Part shown: one piece after another, positions 26,895 to 35,843 of the stretch
Layout of the letters: every line of letters starts with the position of its first letter
Numbering within the stretch: position 1 is the stretch's first letter
DNA from: HGM04593 sp045631205
Lineage (GTDB): Bacteria; Bacteroidota; Bacteroidia; Bacteroidales; Bacteroidaceae
Direction of reading: 5' to 3'
Assembly: GCA_045631205.1 (NCBI GenBank)
Contig: JAZQUI010000028.1
Location: 1-64,000, forward strand
Length of the DNA stretch: 64,000 nucleotides
Position numbers and translations under genes: made by a program
Notes under the pieces: generated by a model
What the model was told of the DNA's origin: nothing
Database searches by the model: none
The model's input: the letters and a program-made list of their open reading frames with translations, nothing else

Positions 26895-27165
26895 AAATTG
26901 AATTTTGCGACCATCTGAAGAGTGGTCTTAAACGAGCTATAAACAACCCTTAATAACCGTTCCGAAATAGCAACTATTATGGGGTTGTTACCTTTTTGCG
27001 AGTAATGGCTTTATTGCAATGTGCAATACTCTAAAGCTTAAGCTGTCGCAAGCAACGCTCGTTTGCGTTGCCGTTGTAAATGTATGGGACTTTCATTAAC
27101 TCATTTGCACATTACTTCTCCAATGGCGAGAAAGCCTGTCATCTCAAGGAGGTTGACTAAAAAGG
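26895..27165. repeat. Degenerate copy (D) of the GGGtGRT downstream/3'-end module
   Basis: The segment begins with TTTGCGACCATCTGAAGAGTGGTC, a near copy of the GCGACC hairpin found at 40777 and 46570. AACGAGCTATAAACAACCC resembles the following stretch of both other copies. ATGGGGTTGTTACC (near 26978) and GGCGAGAAAGCCTGTCATCTCAA (near 27125) resemble GGGTTGTTACCGATACC and GAGGAAGCCCATCATCTCAA in the GGGtGRT gene, split here by ~130 bp that can form hairpins (GCAACGC/GCGTTGC). This is the weakest of the four copies. Confidence 0.45.
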
Positions 27166-27239
27166 CTCTTTTGTTGTTATGCTCGTCCTTAAAATGCTAA
27201 TTTACGCTCAGTAAATTAAACCACAAATGTGGTTTTTCC

Positions 27240-27713
27240 TCCTCGTGGTTCGGTCAAATGGTAGAGAGTAAGTTTGAGGAAACAATCCCTCAATTAGAAG
27301 AAATTCGCGCCCCGATATTACCAACTAGAATTGCCGGAAACCCCAATACCGACATTTTAGACTACGTTCAAACCAACTCACAAGAATTGGAATTATCTCG
27401 CATCATAATACTCGACACACCCATAGACCTATGGCATATGATACGGGATGACGCTCTCTCACCTACATTTAAGGTTGGCGACAAAATAGCCCTTCTTGCT
27501 TACGAAAAAGGCGAAGAGAGCCCCATACCGGGCAAAATATATGCCGTTGACACCATGAGTAACGGCCTCATTATTCGTAAATTAATGCCTTGTGAAGAAA
27601 GTGGTTATATTGCAAGATCTTTGAATGAAGAAAGATACCCCGATTTTATCATCAACGAGGATGATATAATTCGAATATTCCGCATCGTGTATTTGGGGAG
27701 AAGTATTATCTGA
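27240..27713 (+). pseudogene. Headless copy of the S24-family regulator
   Basis: The open frame 27258-27713 encodes 151 aa nearly identical to residues ~68-218 of the intact regulator at 32590-33246. DNA similarity starts abruptly near 27240, inside the linker, right after the degenerate repeat module. The helix-turn-helix domain is absent. The S24 dyad is kept (Ser in DALSPTFKVGD and Lys in LIIRKLMP) and the frame is intact to the normal stop. It could still be translated from the ATG at 27258 and pair with the full-length protein, but no promoter was recognised. I treat it as a truncated duplicate. Confidence 0.8.
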
Positions 27714-27988
27714 CAAACACTGCGCATTGCTCCCTATTTTATATATAATTAAGGCCGGTTCGATATAATTTTAGAACAAAGAAAGTTCCTGTCATTGATG
27801 AATTCTGCATCAGTGGCGGGTTTCTTTTCAAAGGAACAGTATCCGGCAATAGCACTCAAACGAAATATCATACGTTTGCAGAATTTTATTGCCTGGCGTC
27901 CGGGTTTTGATGAAAAGCAGCATCTTTTCTGCACATCTGCATAAAGACAGAGAACCTTCGCGTATTGTTGCATTATCGGTTTACTTAG
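27714..27988. other. Degenerate stretch between two gene remnants
   Basis: No intact gene. A plus-strand open frame at about 27801-27944 (beginning MNSASVAGFFSKEQYP) has coding-like composition and may be a remnant, but I do not recognise it. Confidence 0.3.
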
Positions 27989-28375
27989 CGTAAACAGAAG
28001 ATTCGTTCACTCTATCCACAAAGCGATGCTGATGCCTTTGAGGGAACTGTTGAATGTGATGAGGTGTATATTGGTGGCAAGGAGAAGTGGAAACACAAAT
28101 CTATGCGTACACCTCATACGCAAGGACGTTCTACCAAGACAAAGACTCCTGTCTTTGGTATGATGGAGAGAAGTGCCATTATCAATGCTAACGGTGAGAT
28201 TGAAAACATTACCAATGTTCACGCTTTCGTTGTTGAGAATACCAACAAGGCAACTTTACAGCCAATCATTCAGCAGTTCGTTGTTGAGGGGTCAAGAGTC
28301 ATTACTGATGAACTGAACGCTTATAACGGATTGAGTGAATTAGGATATATCTCAAATACAAACAATGCTTATTAA
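27989..28375 (+). pseudogene. IS1595-family (ISXO2-like) transposase fragment
   Basis: Reading in frame from 27989, just after a TAG, the translation contains GTVECDEVYIGGKEKWKH, the first catalytic Asp block of IS1595 transposases. FGMMER and ITDELNAYNGLSELGY follow, the second Asp block. The N-terminal zinc/helix-turn-helix part is missing. The frame stops soon after the second Asp, before the third catalytic residue. It is a decayed insertion-sequence core; no inverted repeats were found. Confidence 0.8.
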
Positions 28376-28435
28376 AATTTGATATTATTGTAATTCTTAA
28401 TCTAAAAAAATATCTATCTTTGTCATAGAATAGTT

Positions 28436-28840
28436 TTGCAAATGATAACTATAAAAAATATACTGAAATATTTTATTCCATTTGTAATTGTTGCTATTAC
28501 TTTTATAATAAGTGGTGCGGAGAGGTCTGACTTTATAAATCAAGAAAGCCAGGCTGATATTTCATACTCGGATATCAATGTTCATTATTATGATTATGAT
28601 ACACCTAATGCAGACCTGAACCTCCCCCGTCAAATATCAGGTACAAGTAATATCCCTCGCACGCTGAATGTTGCCAAGAGGACAAGTAATTGGCATAAGA
28701 ATAACTTTGAATTTGTCAAAAGCGGCAAAGTTGTTAATGTCAGCATCTGTAATTTTGATAAAAAAGAGTCTTTAAGCTATCATCTTCGTTTTGTCAAGTC
28801 TGCGTCATGGTTGATTAGTCTTGGCAAACTTGTCATTTAG
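28436..28840 (+). CDS. Exported hypothetical protein
   Basis: A 134-aa protein with an N-terminal hydrophobic segment (~9-27) that may be a signal peptide or anchor. The rest is soluble (SYSDINVHYYDYDTPNADL, KRTSNWHKNNFEF). TATCTTTG near 28414 is a good -7 box just upstream, so an ATG at 28442 could also be the start. The family is not recognised. It lies in the mosaic region between a transposase remnant and the transporter operon. Confidence 0.65.
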   Translation: MQMITIKNILKYFIPFVIVAITFIISGAERSDFINQESQADISYSDINVHYYDYDTPNADLNLPRQISGTSNIPRTLNVAKRTSNWHKNNFEFVKSGKVVNVSICNFDKKESLSYHLRFVKSASWLISLGKLVI

Positions 28841-28860
28841 TAGATTGTATAATAAGTCTT

Positions 28861-28899
28861 TAACGACATTGCCTTATGTAAGAAGGCGATGCCGTTATG
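28861..28899 (+). terminator. Terminator after the exported hypothetical gene
   Basis: TAACGACATTGCCTT and AAGGCGATGCCGTTA form an almost perfect 15-bp stem around ATGTAAG, followed by TGTTTGT. Confidence 0.6.
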
Positions 28900-28964
28900 T
28901 TTGTCGTGTGGACAATAATCTTGAAAATTATACATAATTTAAACCAAATAAACTAAATGATAAA

Positions 28965-29411
28965 ATGGAAAAGAAATTTATTAAAGTTCGCTTAATCAAC
29001 GATAATGTTATATTTACATCACTAATAGCTGGCGGGGTTATTCTTACACTCATCTTTGATACTCTTGAAATAGACCTTGCAGGGTATGTATTAATGGCTA
29101 TAGGAGTTCTTGGCTTCTGCTTCTTGAAACGTGGATACAAAGATATTGAAACGCAAGAAAAATATTTGGCAAAGGATTTCTCATTTCCTGGGAATATTAA
29201 GACCTCAATACTTTCAGCATTGGCTTTGTCGCCAGGGGAGATTGATTTAACTCAAGATGGAAAAGGAACGACCTTGATGTTAAAAATGTATTATAGTGAA
29301 TCTTCCGGAAAAGCATATTTGCAACTTTTTGAATATATACCTTATCATTACGAACCTTGTTCTGAGATGTACGAACATGAAATCAGTAGGATTACAAACC
29401 TGTTAAAGTAA
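28965..29411 (+). CDS. Small membrane protein upstream of the antiporter
   Basis: A 148-aa protein with two transmembrane segments (~12-32 and 36-53) and a cytoplasmic C-terminal domain of ~90 residues (KTSILSALALSPGEIDLTQ). It ends 1 nt before the antiporter start, so it belongs to the transporter operon. The family is not recognised; a regulatory or accessory subunit role is inferred from position. Confidence 0.7.
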   Translation: MEKKFIKVRLINDNVIFTSLIAGGVILTLIFDTLEIDLAGYVLMAIGVLGFCFLKRGYKDIETQEKYLAKDFSFPGNIKTSILSALALSPGEIDLTQDGKGTTLMLKMYYSESSGKAYLQLFEYIPYHYEPCSEMYEHEISRITNLLK

Positions 29412-29412
29412 G

Positions 29413-30360
29413 ATGGAATATATTATCCTTATTACATCTTTAGTTGGCATCGTCTTCGGTGCAGACTATCTTGTAGCCGGAGCGGTGTCCATTGCTAAGA
29501 AATATCGTGTGTCTGATTTTGTTATCGGAGCTGCTATTGTTGGAGTTGGTACCTCCATGCCTGAATTCGTGGTAAGTTTTTTAGGGGCATTAAATGGAAA
29601 TGCTGATGTGGCTATAGGCAACGTTGTAGGCTCTAACATTTTTAATGTTCTGGGCATTGCAGGAGTGACAGCATTATTCTTTCCAATTGCAATAGATAAG
29701 AAGAATATGAAATTTGAGATACCACTATGTATAATGGTATCAATACTGCTCACTATTCTTGTATTAAATTTCTTCAATGGAACTCCTGCAACGATAAGTC
29801 GCATAGATGGTCTATTATTATTGGCCGGTTTTGTATTGTTTATGTGGTATTCGTTTTTTCGTGAAAGAAAAAACAAGAAGACAATCGTTGTTGATGTAGA
29901 AAAGCCATCTCCTTTGTGGATAGCAGTAGCCAAAGTGGTCGGAGGTTTGATGTTGCTTATCACAAGCTGCGATTTGTTTGTTGATAATGCTGTCCTCATT
30001 GCAAAATCCTTTGGCGTAAACGACGCTTTCATATCGTTAACGCTTATTGCCTGTGGTACTTCATTGCCTGAGTTAGCAGCTTCTGTAGCTGCGGCAGTAA
30101 AAAAAAATACCGATATGGCATTAGGTAATATAATAGGTTCAAATATATTTAACATAACACTTATTCTTGGGCTTAGCTCGCAAGTTATGCCATTAACATC
30201 TTTAGGGATAACATTTATTGATTATTGTGTTATGATTGCTGCTGCCATACTGCCTTTGATAATTGGATTAAGAGGTATAATTGGGCGAATAAGTGGTTTG
30301 TTTATGATAGTGTGTTTTGTAATTTATAATTGGTATCTTGTAATAAATCAAATAACATAA
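29413..30360 (+). CDS. Calcium/sodium antiporter, CaCA family
   Basis: A 315-aa inner-membrane exchanger of the YrbG type. The two inverted alpha repeats are clear: VGVGTSMPEFVVSFLGA with GNVVGSNIFNVLG in the first half, and ACGTSLPELAASVAAA with GNIIGSNIFNI in the second. About ten transmembrane helices and normal length. Exchanges Ca2+ (or K+/Na+) across the membrane. It is followed 2 nt later by a phosphate cotransporter gene. Confidence 0.93.
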   Translation: MEYIILITSLVGIVFGADYLVAGAVSIAKKYRVSDFVIGAAIVGVGTSMPEFVVSFLGALNGNADVAIGNVVGSNIFNVLGIAGVTALFFPIAIDKKNMKFEIPLCIMVSILLTILVLNFFNGTPATISRIDGLLLLAGFVLFMWYSFFRERKNKKTIVVDVEKPSPLWIAVAKVVGGLMLLITSCDLFVDNAVLIAKSFGVNDAFISLTLIACGTSLPELAASVAAAVKKNTDMALGNIIGSNIFNITLILGLSSQVMPLTSLGITFIDYCVMIAAAILPLIIGLRGIIGRISGLFMIVCFVIYNWYLVINQIT

Positions 30361-30362
30361 AA

Positions 30363-32099
30363 ATGGGAATACTTCAAATTTTTACACTTCTAGGAGCATT
30401 AGGTATGTTCCTGTACGGAATGAACTTAATGAGCTCTGGACTTCAAAAGGCTTCTGGTGATAAACTCCGTGGGCTACTCTCTTCAATGACCTCTAATCCC
30501 TTTAAGGGCGTTATAACAGGTTTAGGAATAACTTCAGTCATTCAGTCATCATCAGCAACTACCGTTATGGTAGTAAGTTTTGTCAATGCCGGTCTTCTTA
30601 CCCTTGTGCAAGCCATAGGTGTTATTATGGGTGCAAATATAGGTACAACAGTAACAGCATGGCTTGTGTCTTGGCTTGGATTTAAGGCAGACATTTCAAT
30701 CCTGGCCATACCTTTAATGGCATTTGGCTTTCTTTTCTCAAACTCCAAAAAGAACCAACGTCAGAATATAGGTGAACTTATTGTTGGTTTCTGTTTGTTG
30801 TTTCTCGGACTTTCTTTTATGAAAGAATCAGTGCCGGATTTGAACGAGACACCACAGGTACTGGAATTCGTAAAAAGTTGGTCAAGTTATGGATTCAGTT
30901 CCGTACTTATTTTTTTAGTTTTTGGCACGGTGCTGACTTTAGTACTCCAATCGTCTTCGGCGACAATGGCTATCACGCTCATTATGCTAAGCATGGGATG
31001 GATTCCTTTCGATATGGCCTGTGCAATGGTGCTTGGTGAGAATATAGGTACAACAATCACAGCCAACATTGCTGCGTCGGTTGGAAATACACAGGCTAAA
31101 CGAGCTGCTATGTCGCACACGATATTCAATGTGTTTGGTGTTATGTGGGCGTTGGCTCTATTTCGCCCATTCCTTGCTCTGGTTGGTTGTATAACCGAGA
31201 ATCTGTTCGGTTTGCCCAATCCTGCATCAGAAGGATTTGCAGTCAGTGAATCAACCTCGGCAGAAGGTACGGCTGCTTTGTATGGACTCTCTATGTTGCA
31301 TACGCTGTTTAATACCATCAACACACTTGTATTGATATGGTTTATTAAATATATTGAAAAAGCAGTTGTGTGGATTATAAAGGCACCCGAAAATAAAGAC
31401 GCTGAAATATTTAGGCTTAAATATATTTCGGCAGGTCCTGTAGCTACTCCGGAACTTGCTACCGAACAGGCATTCGATGAAATTATACATTTCGCTCAAA
31501 TATCAAGAACAGGGCTCGGGTATGCAAAATTGGCAATATCCGAGAATGATTCCAATAAATTTGAAGAGTTACGTGCTAAATTGGTTAAATACGAGGAGAT
31601 TTCGGACAGAATAGAATATGAAATTGCTTCATTCTTGAATGGTGTATCGTTGGGAGACATCAGCGAGGCAACTTCTATAAAGATTAAGGCAATGTACAAG
31701 ATAATAGGAGAGCTGGAATCGCTAGGAGATTCAGGTGAGGCCATCAGCCGTATTATATTTAGAAGAAATATTCATAACAAGAAGTTTAGTGCTGAGGCTA
31801 TATGTAATCTTAAAAAGATGGCAGATACTGTTGATACCGCATATGGTGTAATGATTGAAAATCTTGAGGCTGCACATCAAGGAACTCTTGTTGATATTTC
31901 TAACGCCTATAATTCCGAGAATCGTATTAATGAATTAAGGAACATTCTTCGAGAATCCGAGATTGAGGAGATGGAAAACGGCGAAAAGAATTATCAAGAA
32001 AGTGTATATTATATGGATATTGTTAGTGAACTTGAACGTATGGGAGATTTTATTATCAATATATCTCAAGATTTAAAAAAGTCGTTTATTCATAAATAA
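30363..32099 (+). CDS. Na+/phosphate cotransporter with PhoU-like domain
   Basis: A 578-aa protein of the NptA/PNaS family. Two QSSSAT motifs (TSVIQSSSATTVMV and LVLQSSSATMAITL) mark the two inverted transport repeats. About eight or nine membrane helices precede a cytoplasmic PhoU-like helical domain (~360-575, HFAQISRTGLGYAKLAI, ELERMGDFIINISQDL). An open frame starts 33 nt earlier inside the antiporter gene, but MGILQIFTLLGALGMFLYG at 30363 is the family's usual start. Imports phosphate with sodium. It ends the operon. Confidence 0.93.
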   Translation: MGILQIFTLLGALGMFLYGMNLMSSGLQKASGDKLRGLLSSMTSNPFKGVITGLGITSVIQSSSATTVMVVSFVNAGLLTLVQAIGVIMGANIGTTVTAWLVSWLGFKADISILAIPLMAFGFLFSNSKKNQRQNIGELIVGFCLLFLGLSFMKESVPDLNETPQVLEFVKSWSSYGFSSVLIFLVFGTVLTLVLQSSSATMAITLIMLSMGWIPFDMACAMVLGENIGTTITANIAASVGNTQAKRAAMSHTIFNVFGVMWALALFRPFLALVGCITENLFGLPNPASEGFAVSESTSAEGTAALYGLSMLHTLFNTINTLVLIWFIKYIEKAVVWIIKAPENKDAEIFRLKYISAGPVATPELATEQAFDEIIHFAQISRTGLGYAKLAISENDSNKFEELRAKLVKYEEISDRIEYEIASFLNGVSLGDISEATSIKIKAMYKIIGELESLGDSGEAISRIIFRRNIHNKKFSAEAICNLKKMADTVDTAYGVMIENLEAAHQGTLVDISNAYNSENRINELRNILRESEIEEMENGEKNYQESVYYMDIVSELERMGDFIINISQDLKKSFIHK

Positions 32100-32121
32100 T
32101 TAGCAAAGAAAATATTTATAT

Positions 32122-32165
32122 ACAGTGGTTCTTGTAAACTACAAAGAACCACTGTGTTTTTATTG
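32122..32165 (+). terminator. Terminator of the transporter operon
   Basis: ACAGTGGTTCTT pairs with AAGAACCACTGT and is followed by GTTTTTATT, 25 nt after the cotransporter stop codon. Confidence 0.85.
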
Positions 32166-32206
32166 CCAGCCTCCTTTACCAAAATGTGTAAAACGCAGTC
32201 GAATTG

Positions 32207-32250
32207 AAGTGAACCCCAAAAGTTTTTTGTCTAACTTTTGGGGTTCACTT
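32207..32250. repeat. Palindromic terminator-like repeat, copy 2
   Basis: AAGTGAACCCCAAAAGTT pairs perfectly with AACTTTTGGGGTTCACTT around an 8-nt loop. It differs from copy 1 at 22690 by a few bases. It joins directly onto the coding remnant at 32249-32425, so it either inserted into that gene or marks the edge of a deletion. Confidence 0.7.
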
Positions 32251-32425
32251 CATCCCCGATAAAACACCTAAAGGCTTTATCTCGGATACTATTATAGGTG
32301 TTGTTCTATCTACTATCACGATAAATGTAATAGGTCTTGGTGTTATCGTATTTAAAGGACATTTTGACAACAAGAAAAAAACAGAAGATAAGAAAGAAAG
32401 CAAAAAGAAACAAACAGAAGAATAG
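32249..32425 (+). pseudogene. C-terminal fragment of a small membrane protein
   Basis: A plus-strand frame starting next to the palindrome reads IPDKTPKGFISDTIIGVV, a transmembrane stretch, and a Lys/Glu-rich tail to a TAG at 32423-32425. There is no start codon or ribosome site. It looks like the 3' end of a one-helix membrane protein whose 5' part was lost. Function unknown. Confidence 0.45.
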
Positions 32426-32471
32426 TATTAACAAAAATGCGCTTATGTAGTTTGCTATATAAGTGCCATAA

Positions 32472-32508
32472 AAAAAGAGAGCTGCCATAAAAAAGCTAGC
32501 TCTCTAAT
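32472..32508 (-). terminator. Terminator of the S24 regulator gene
   Basis: On the minus strand AGAGAGCTAGC and GCAGCTCTCT form a stem followed by seven U residues. It lies ~80 nt beyond the regulator's stop codon at 32590. Confidence 0.7.
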
Positions 32509-32589
32509 GTATTCTAAATCAGGAATATTGCTTGATGCTGTGGCTGGTGTACGCAGCCTAAAACTCAGTCTTTCCTATGAGGTGTTTTG

Positions 32590-33246
32590 TTATATGATGC
32601 TTCTTCCCAAATATACGATGCGGAATATTCGAATTATCTCATCCTCTTTGATGAAAAAATCAGGGTATCTTTCTTCGTTCAATGATCTTGCAATGTATCC
32701 GCCGTCTTCGCTTGGCATTAGTTTGCGAATGATGAGGCCGTTGCTCGTGGTATCCACAGCATATATTTTGCCGGGAATGGGGCACTCTTCGCCTTTTTCG
32801 TATGCAAGAAGGGCAATTTTGTCGCCAACCTTGAATGTGGGTGAGAGTGCGTCGTCTCGTATCATATGCCACAAGTCAATGGGTGTGTCAAGTATTATTA
32901 TACGAGATAGTTCCATCTCTTGTGAGTTTGTTTGAACGTAGTCTAAAATGTCGGTATTGGGGTTTCCGGCAATTCTGGTTGGTAATATCGGGGCGCGAAT
33001 TTCGTCTAATTGGGAGACACATTCTTCATTCTTGCCCTCTATCATTTGACCTACTCCTGTAAGTAACCATACGGTGTTTAGTTCGGGATAGGTATTCTTA
33101 ATATTTCTTATTATTCTTGAACCGGGAGTTCCTTTGAGGTTGCTAATGTATCTCTTAGAAAGGTGGCAAGCTTCTTCAAATGCATTCTTGCTAATATTTT
33201 TGTATTCAATAAATTTGATAATTCTTTCTTTTACAGGGCTTTCCAT
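32590..33246 (-). CDS. S24-family transcriptional regulator (HTH plus peptidase)
   Basis: A 218-aa LexA/CI-like repressor. Residues ~1-60 hold a helix-turn-helix (ISKNAFEEACHLSKRYISNL). The C-terminal S24 domain has Ser135 (DALSPTFKVGD) and Lys175 (LIIRKLMP). A cleavage site could be AGN at 93-95, but this is unsure. Phage and mobile-element repressors have this build. A headless near-copy lies at 27240-27713. The ECF sigma gene is divergent from it across ~300 bp rich in TATATTTG boxes (near 33275 and 33333), so it may control that promoter region. Confidence 0.88.
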   Translation of the reverse strand: MESPVKERIIKFIEYKNISKNAFEEACHLSKRYISNLKGTPGSRIIRNIKNTYPELNTVWLLTGVGQMIEGKNEECVSQLDEIRAPILPTRIAGNPNTDILDYVQTNSQEMELSRIIILDTPIDLWHMIRDDALSPTFKVGDKIALLAYEKGEECPIPGKIYAVDTTSNGLIIRKLMPSEDGGYIARSLNEERYPDFFIKEDEIIRIFRIVYLGRSII

Positions 33247-33430
33247 AGTGCTGTTATTTAGATTGTTTCTAAATGTATTTATATTTGTATAATAAATCTT
33301 ATAATTCTTAATGTGTAAGATTTTTCTTCTTATATTTGCATCGCTGATTAAGAGTATTGTTGTTGATATTCTTAATTGATTTGCAAATGTAAGAAAAAAA
33401 CCTTAATTATAAACTTAAAAATAAAGAATT

Positions 33431-33529
33431 ATGCGAAAAAATGTTATTAAAAAGAAGTGTTTATCAGTCTTATTGTTTATTGATTCTGTGAATAATTCTG
33501 CTTTACGCAAAGTACCTGATGGCTTATAA
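33431..33529 (+). CDS. Possible 32-aa small protein before the sigma factor
   Basis: ATG at 33431 after AAATAAAGAATT opens a 32-codon frame (MRKNVIKKKCLSVLLFI...) ending 14 nt before the sigma-factor ATG. A TATATTTG box lies ~95 nt upstream near 33333. Basic N-terminus then a short hydrophobic run. It may be a leader peptide or chance; there is no homology evidence. Confidence 0.3.
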   Translation: MRKNVIKKKCLSVLLFIDSVNNSALRKVPDGL

Positions 33530-33543
33530 GTTGAATTGAAATA

Positions 33544-34047
33544 ATGGAAACAGTTGCTTTTAAAAGAGATTTGCTTAAAATGCAATCGGAGTTGCAAAGA
33601 TTTGCATTTAAATTGACCGCTGATAAAGAGGAAGCCAATGATTTGTTGCAGGATACATCGTTAAAGGCTCTTGAAAATATAGATAAATATACTCCTGATA
33701 CGAATTTTAAGGCTTGGCTATACACTATTATGCGTAATATTTTTATTAATAATTACAGAAAAGTTGTGCGTGAACAAACATTTGTCGATTACACCGATAA
33801 TTTATATAATATAGATAGTACTCAATTGACAAAAGACTCTATAACGGAAAATGATTATGACAGAAAGGAACTTTATCGTGCGGTGAAATCTTTGCCCGAT
33901 AATTACAGGGTGCCATTTACGATGTTTGTTTCTGGATTTAAGTATCACGAGATAGCGACAAAGTTGTCTTTGCCGTTGGGTACGGTAAAAAGCAGAATCT
34001 TTTTTACAAGGCGCATCTTACAGGAGGAACTTAAGGATTTTGTATGA
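33544..34047 (+). CDS. ECF-type RNA polymerase sigma factor
   Basis: A 167-aa sigma-70 family protein with only regions 2 and 4. Region 2: LTADKEEANDLLQDTSLKAL, then FKAWLYTIMRNIFINNYRK. Region 4: LPDNYRVPFTMFVSGFKYHEIA and LPLGTVKSRIFFTRRIL. Length is normal for the ECF class. No anti-sigma factor follows, unlike many Bacteroidales ECF operons. Its own terminator is at 34178. Confidence 0.93.
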   Translation: METVAFKRDLLKMQSELQRFAFKLTADKEEANDLLQDTSLKALENIDKYTPDTNFKAWLYTIMRNIFINNYRKVVREQTFVDYTDNLYNIDSTQLTKDSITENDYDRKELYRAVKSLPDNYRVPFTMFVSGFKYHEIATKLSLPLGTVKSRIFFTRRILQEELKDFV

Positions 34048-34177
34048 TAGTACATTAGGGTTGTATGTGTTCTTTATGCTTGTGTTGTTGAATGGTCGCA
34101 TAATTGGTTTGCAAGGAGAATACATACAGCCTATGGAATCGGGCGTAAGCCAGGAAGTTTTATTAATTACAATTATT

Positions 34178-34212
34178 GAGAGCTGTGCAACTGTGACAGC
34201 TCTCTTTTTTTT
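34178..34212 (+). terminator. Terminator after the sigma factor gene
   Basis: GAGAGCTGT pairs with ACAGCTCTC and is followed by nine T. It lies ~130 nt after the sigma stop codon. Confidence 0.75.
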
Positions 34213-34213
34213 T

Positions 34214-34556
34214 CTATTTTTTCGTAAACTCTTTTAGTGGGATATATTGTCCCAGGTAGTTCCACGCGACGGCAAGCTCGCCCGTGTCTTTGAAACGTAC
34301 CACTGAGGCATACTCTCCCGGGGTGAGTTGTGCAAAGAAGGGGTGCGCGCTGGCGGGTATGGTGTAAGTTTTCTCTTCCTCGCCGTAGTCGATGGTTACG
34401 GTGATGCTCTTGCGGTCTATGCACACGTTGGTAACATCGTAGTCGGTGAGGTATTCTATATTACTGCCGGCTGCGGAGTTTATGGCTGCGAAGAGGAATT
34501 TTTCGCAATGTCTGTCGAGTAGTTTTTCTATTTGCTGAAAAGAATGTTTTTGAAGA
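34214..34556 (-). pseudogene. 5'-truncated hypothetical gene
   Basis: A minus-strand frame runs without stops from a TAATAA near 34560 to a stop at 34214: ...SFQQIEKLLDRHCEKFLFAA, then TIDYGEEEKTYTIPASAHPF and the end PLKEFTKK. The only internal starts are weak (GTG at 34426), and the frame begins with no ATG, so the gene has lost its 5' end. Family not recognised. The composition is coding-like and richer in G+C than the neighbouring remnants. Confidence 0.5.
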
Positions 34557-34644
34557 ATCGCTTATTATGTTATACTCTGCAATAAAGGAATGGGGAGTAT
34601 ACGATGATTTTTGGGACAATTATAAACCTCGTTATTACAAATAA

Positions 34645-34905
34645 GTTAATTCTTAACAAATGTCTGTTTGCAATGCAACCATTTAGCACTTGCGATGTCC
34701 ATAAATTCTTGAATAGTTCCATCAGTTTCACAAGTGCAAGCTCGCTGTTCTCGCCGTTCATTGTGTAAACGCAAGAGTAACCGTGAAAATCGTCGTATGC
34801 CTCGTACTCTTCATCTTCAAGTGCGCCTTCTGTGGTGTCGAGATTATAATCTCCTTTGCCATAGTTTGACAATATGAAGCTCTTAAAAATGGTATATCTT
34901 TTTGT
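34645..34905 (-). pseudogene. Frameshifted hypothetical gene remnant
   Basis: Two minus-strand frames with coding character overlap. One reads FILSNYGKGDYNLDTTEG through ...NSELALVKLMELFK. The next reads CETDGTIQEFMDIASAKWLH to a stop near 34645. They are best explained as one gene split by a frameshift near 34735. Function not recognised. Confidence 0.4.
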
Positions 34906-34927
34906 TTTACAGTGGTTTACGTGCATT

Positions 34928-35262
34928 TTCGCGACCGTTTTCAAAAAATGGCAAAAATGGTCGCGAATAAGTCGCAAAAAAATGTGTAAAAAGCCAATGT
35001 TTTTGCGGTTTTTGCTTCTTCCATTCTCTTTGTTTTTGCAAACATTATCATTCTTTTTTGCTTGAAAACGGAGCAAAAAAGAGTGTCGCTTTTTGCTGTT
35101 CAGGCTTGCAAGAACGAACGCTTGACATAAGTTCAACGAGTGTTGGTTATAAGATTTTATAAAAAGAAAAAATCCTTGTAACCTGTTCGATTACAAGGAT
35201 TTAATATTTAGTAATTAGTTAAAATTACTTGCTCAATGCAGCAGAGATATCCACTGCGATAG
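34928..35262. repeat. Copy C of the GGGtGRT 3'-end module
   Basis: TTCGCGACC at 34928 pairs with GGTCGCGAA at 34959, a hairpin of the same type as at 40777 and 46570. At 35225-35262 the sequence is almost the same as the last 38 bp of the intact GGGtGRT gene (minus strand; stop codon TTA at 35225-35227). Similarity ends exactly after GCGATAG and is followed by a different hairpin, GAGGGT.ACCCAA with TTGGGT.ACCCTC (35261-35294). Confidence 0.65.
35170..35202. terminator. Terminator in front of copy C
   Basis: AAATCCTTGTAA pairs with TTACAAGGATTT around a 9-nt loop. It occupies the same position relative to the GGGtGRT stop codon as the terminators of copies A and B but has a different sequence. 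Confidence 0.65.
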
Positions 35263-35294
35263 AGGGTAACCCAATTTTACTTTTGGGTCACCCT

Positions 35295-35843
35295 CATTTC
35301 TTTTTAAAAATATCAATGACTAAACAAGGTTGTAATTTGGTCGCTGAGCCGGATTTTATCTGTTAGGGTATCAGTATAAAAGAGCGAGAGTTTGGCAATC
35401 TGCATAATATAAAAGACATATATCTCAAATATGTGGTGTCAATGACTTCGTTGGTTGCTCGTGATGATGGTACTGGTATTACGCATCTTCATTTGAGGAA
35501 TTTTTTGATGCTTGATGAATTGGATTAAGCATAGAATGTTTGTCATTGCCGTAGAATGTGATTGAAGGCTTGCGCAAATAGTGAAATGCAAAGCTTGCTT
35601 TAGCGTTTTACAACGGCAATGCGGATGAGTTTCTCTCTGTCAACAATCAATTCAGGTAAATTAGTCATCATATCGTATTATTATTATTAAATTTTACACA
35701 AACACCAAGCAACAGCCGCTTTCGGCTATCTCTATTTGTCACAAAGATACCATTCTCTGTACTTTATTGTCAATAGAAAAAGTCGAAATATATCAACTCC
35801 GGAGTTCCTTTATACCTGCTTTTTTGTTCATAATTAATAAATA
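35295..35843. other. Gene-poor stretch with a small coding remnant
   Basis: A plus-strand frame near 35380-35527 (ending DGTGITHLHLRNFLMLDELD) reads like the C-terminus of a lost gene. On the minus strand, ATG near 35672 opens a 23-codon frame (MMTNLPELIVDREKLIRI...). Neither is recognised. No intact gene is visible. Confidence 0.3.

Noticed and set aside
29413..32099. Transporter genes as part of a mobile cargo
   Set aside because: The antiporter/cotransporter operon is intact, with its own terminator and ordinary families; nothing except location ties it to mobility.
34874..35065. 63-codon hydrophobic frame on the plus strand
   Set aside because: Phe/Leu-rich translation from an A/T-biased hairpin region; no start context.
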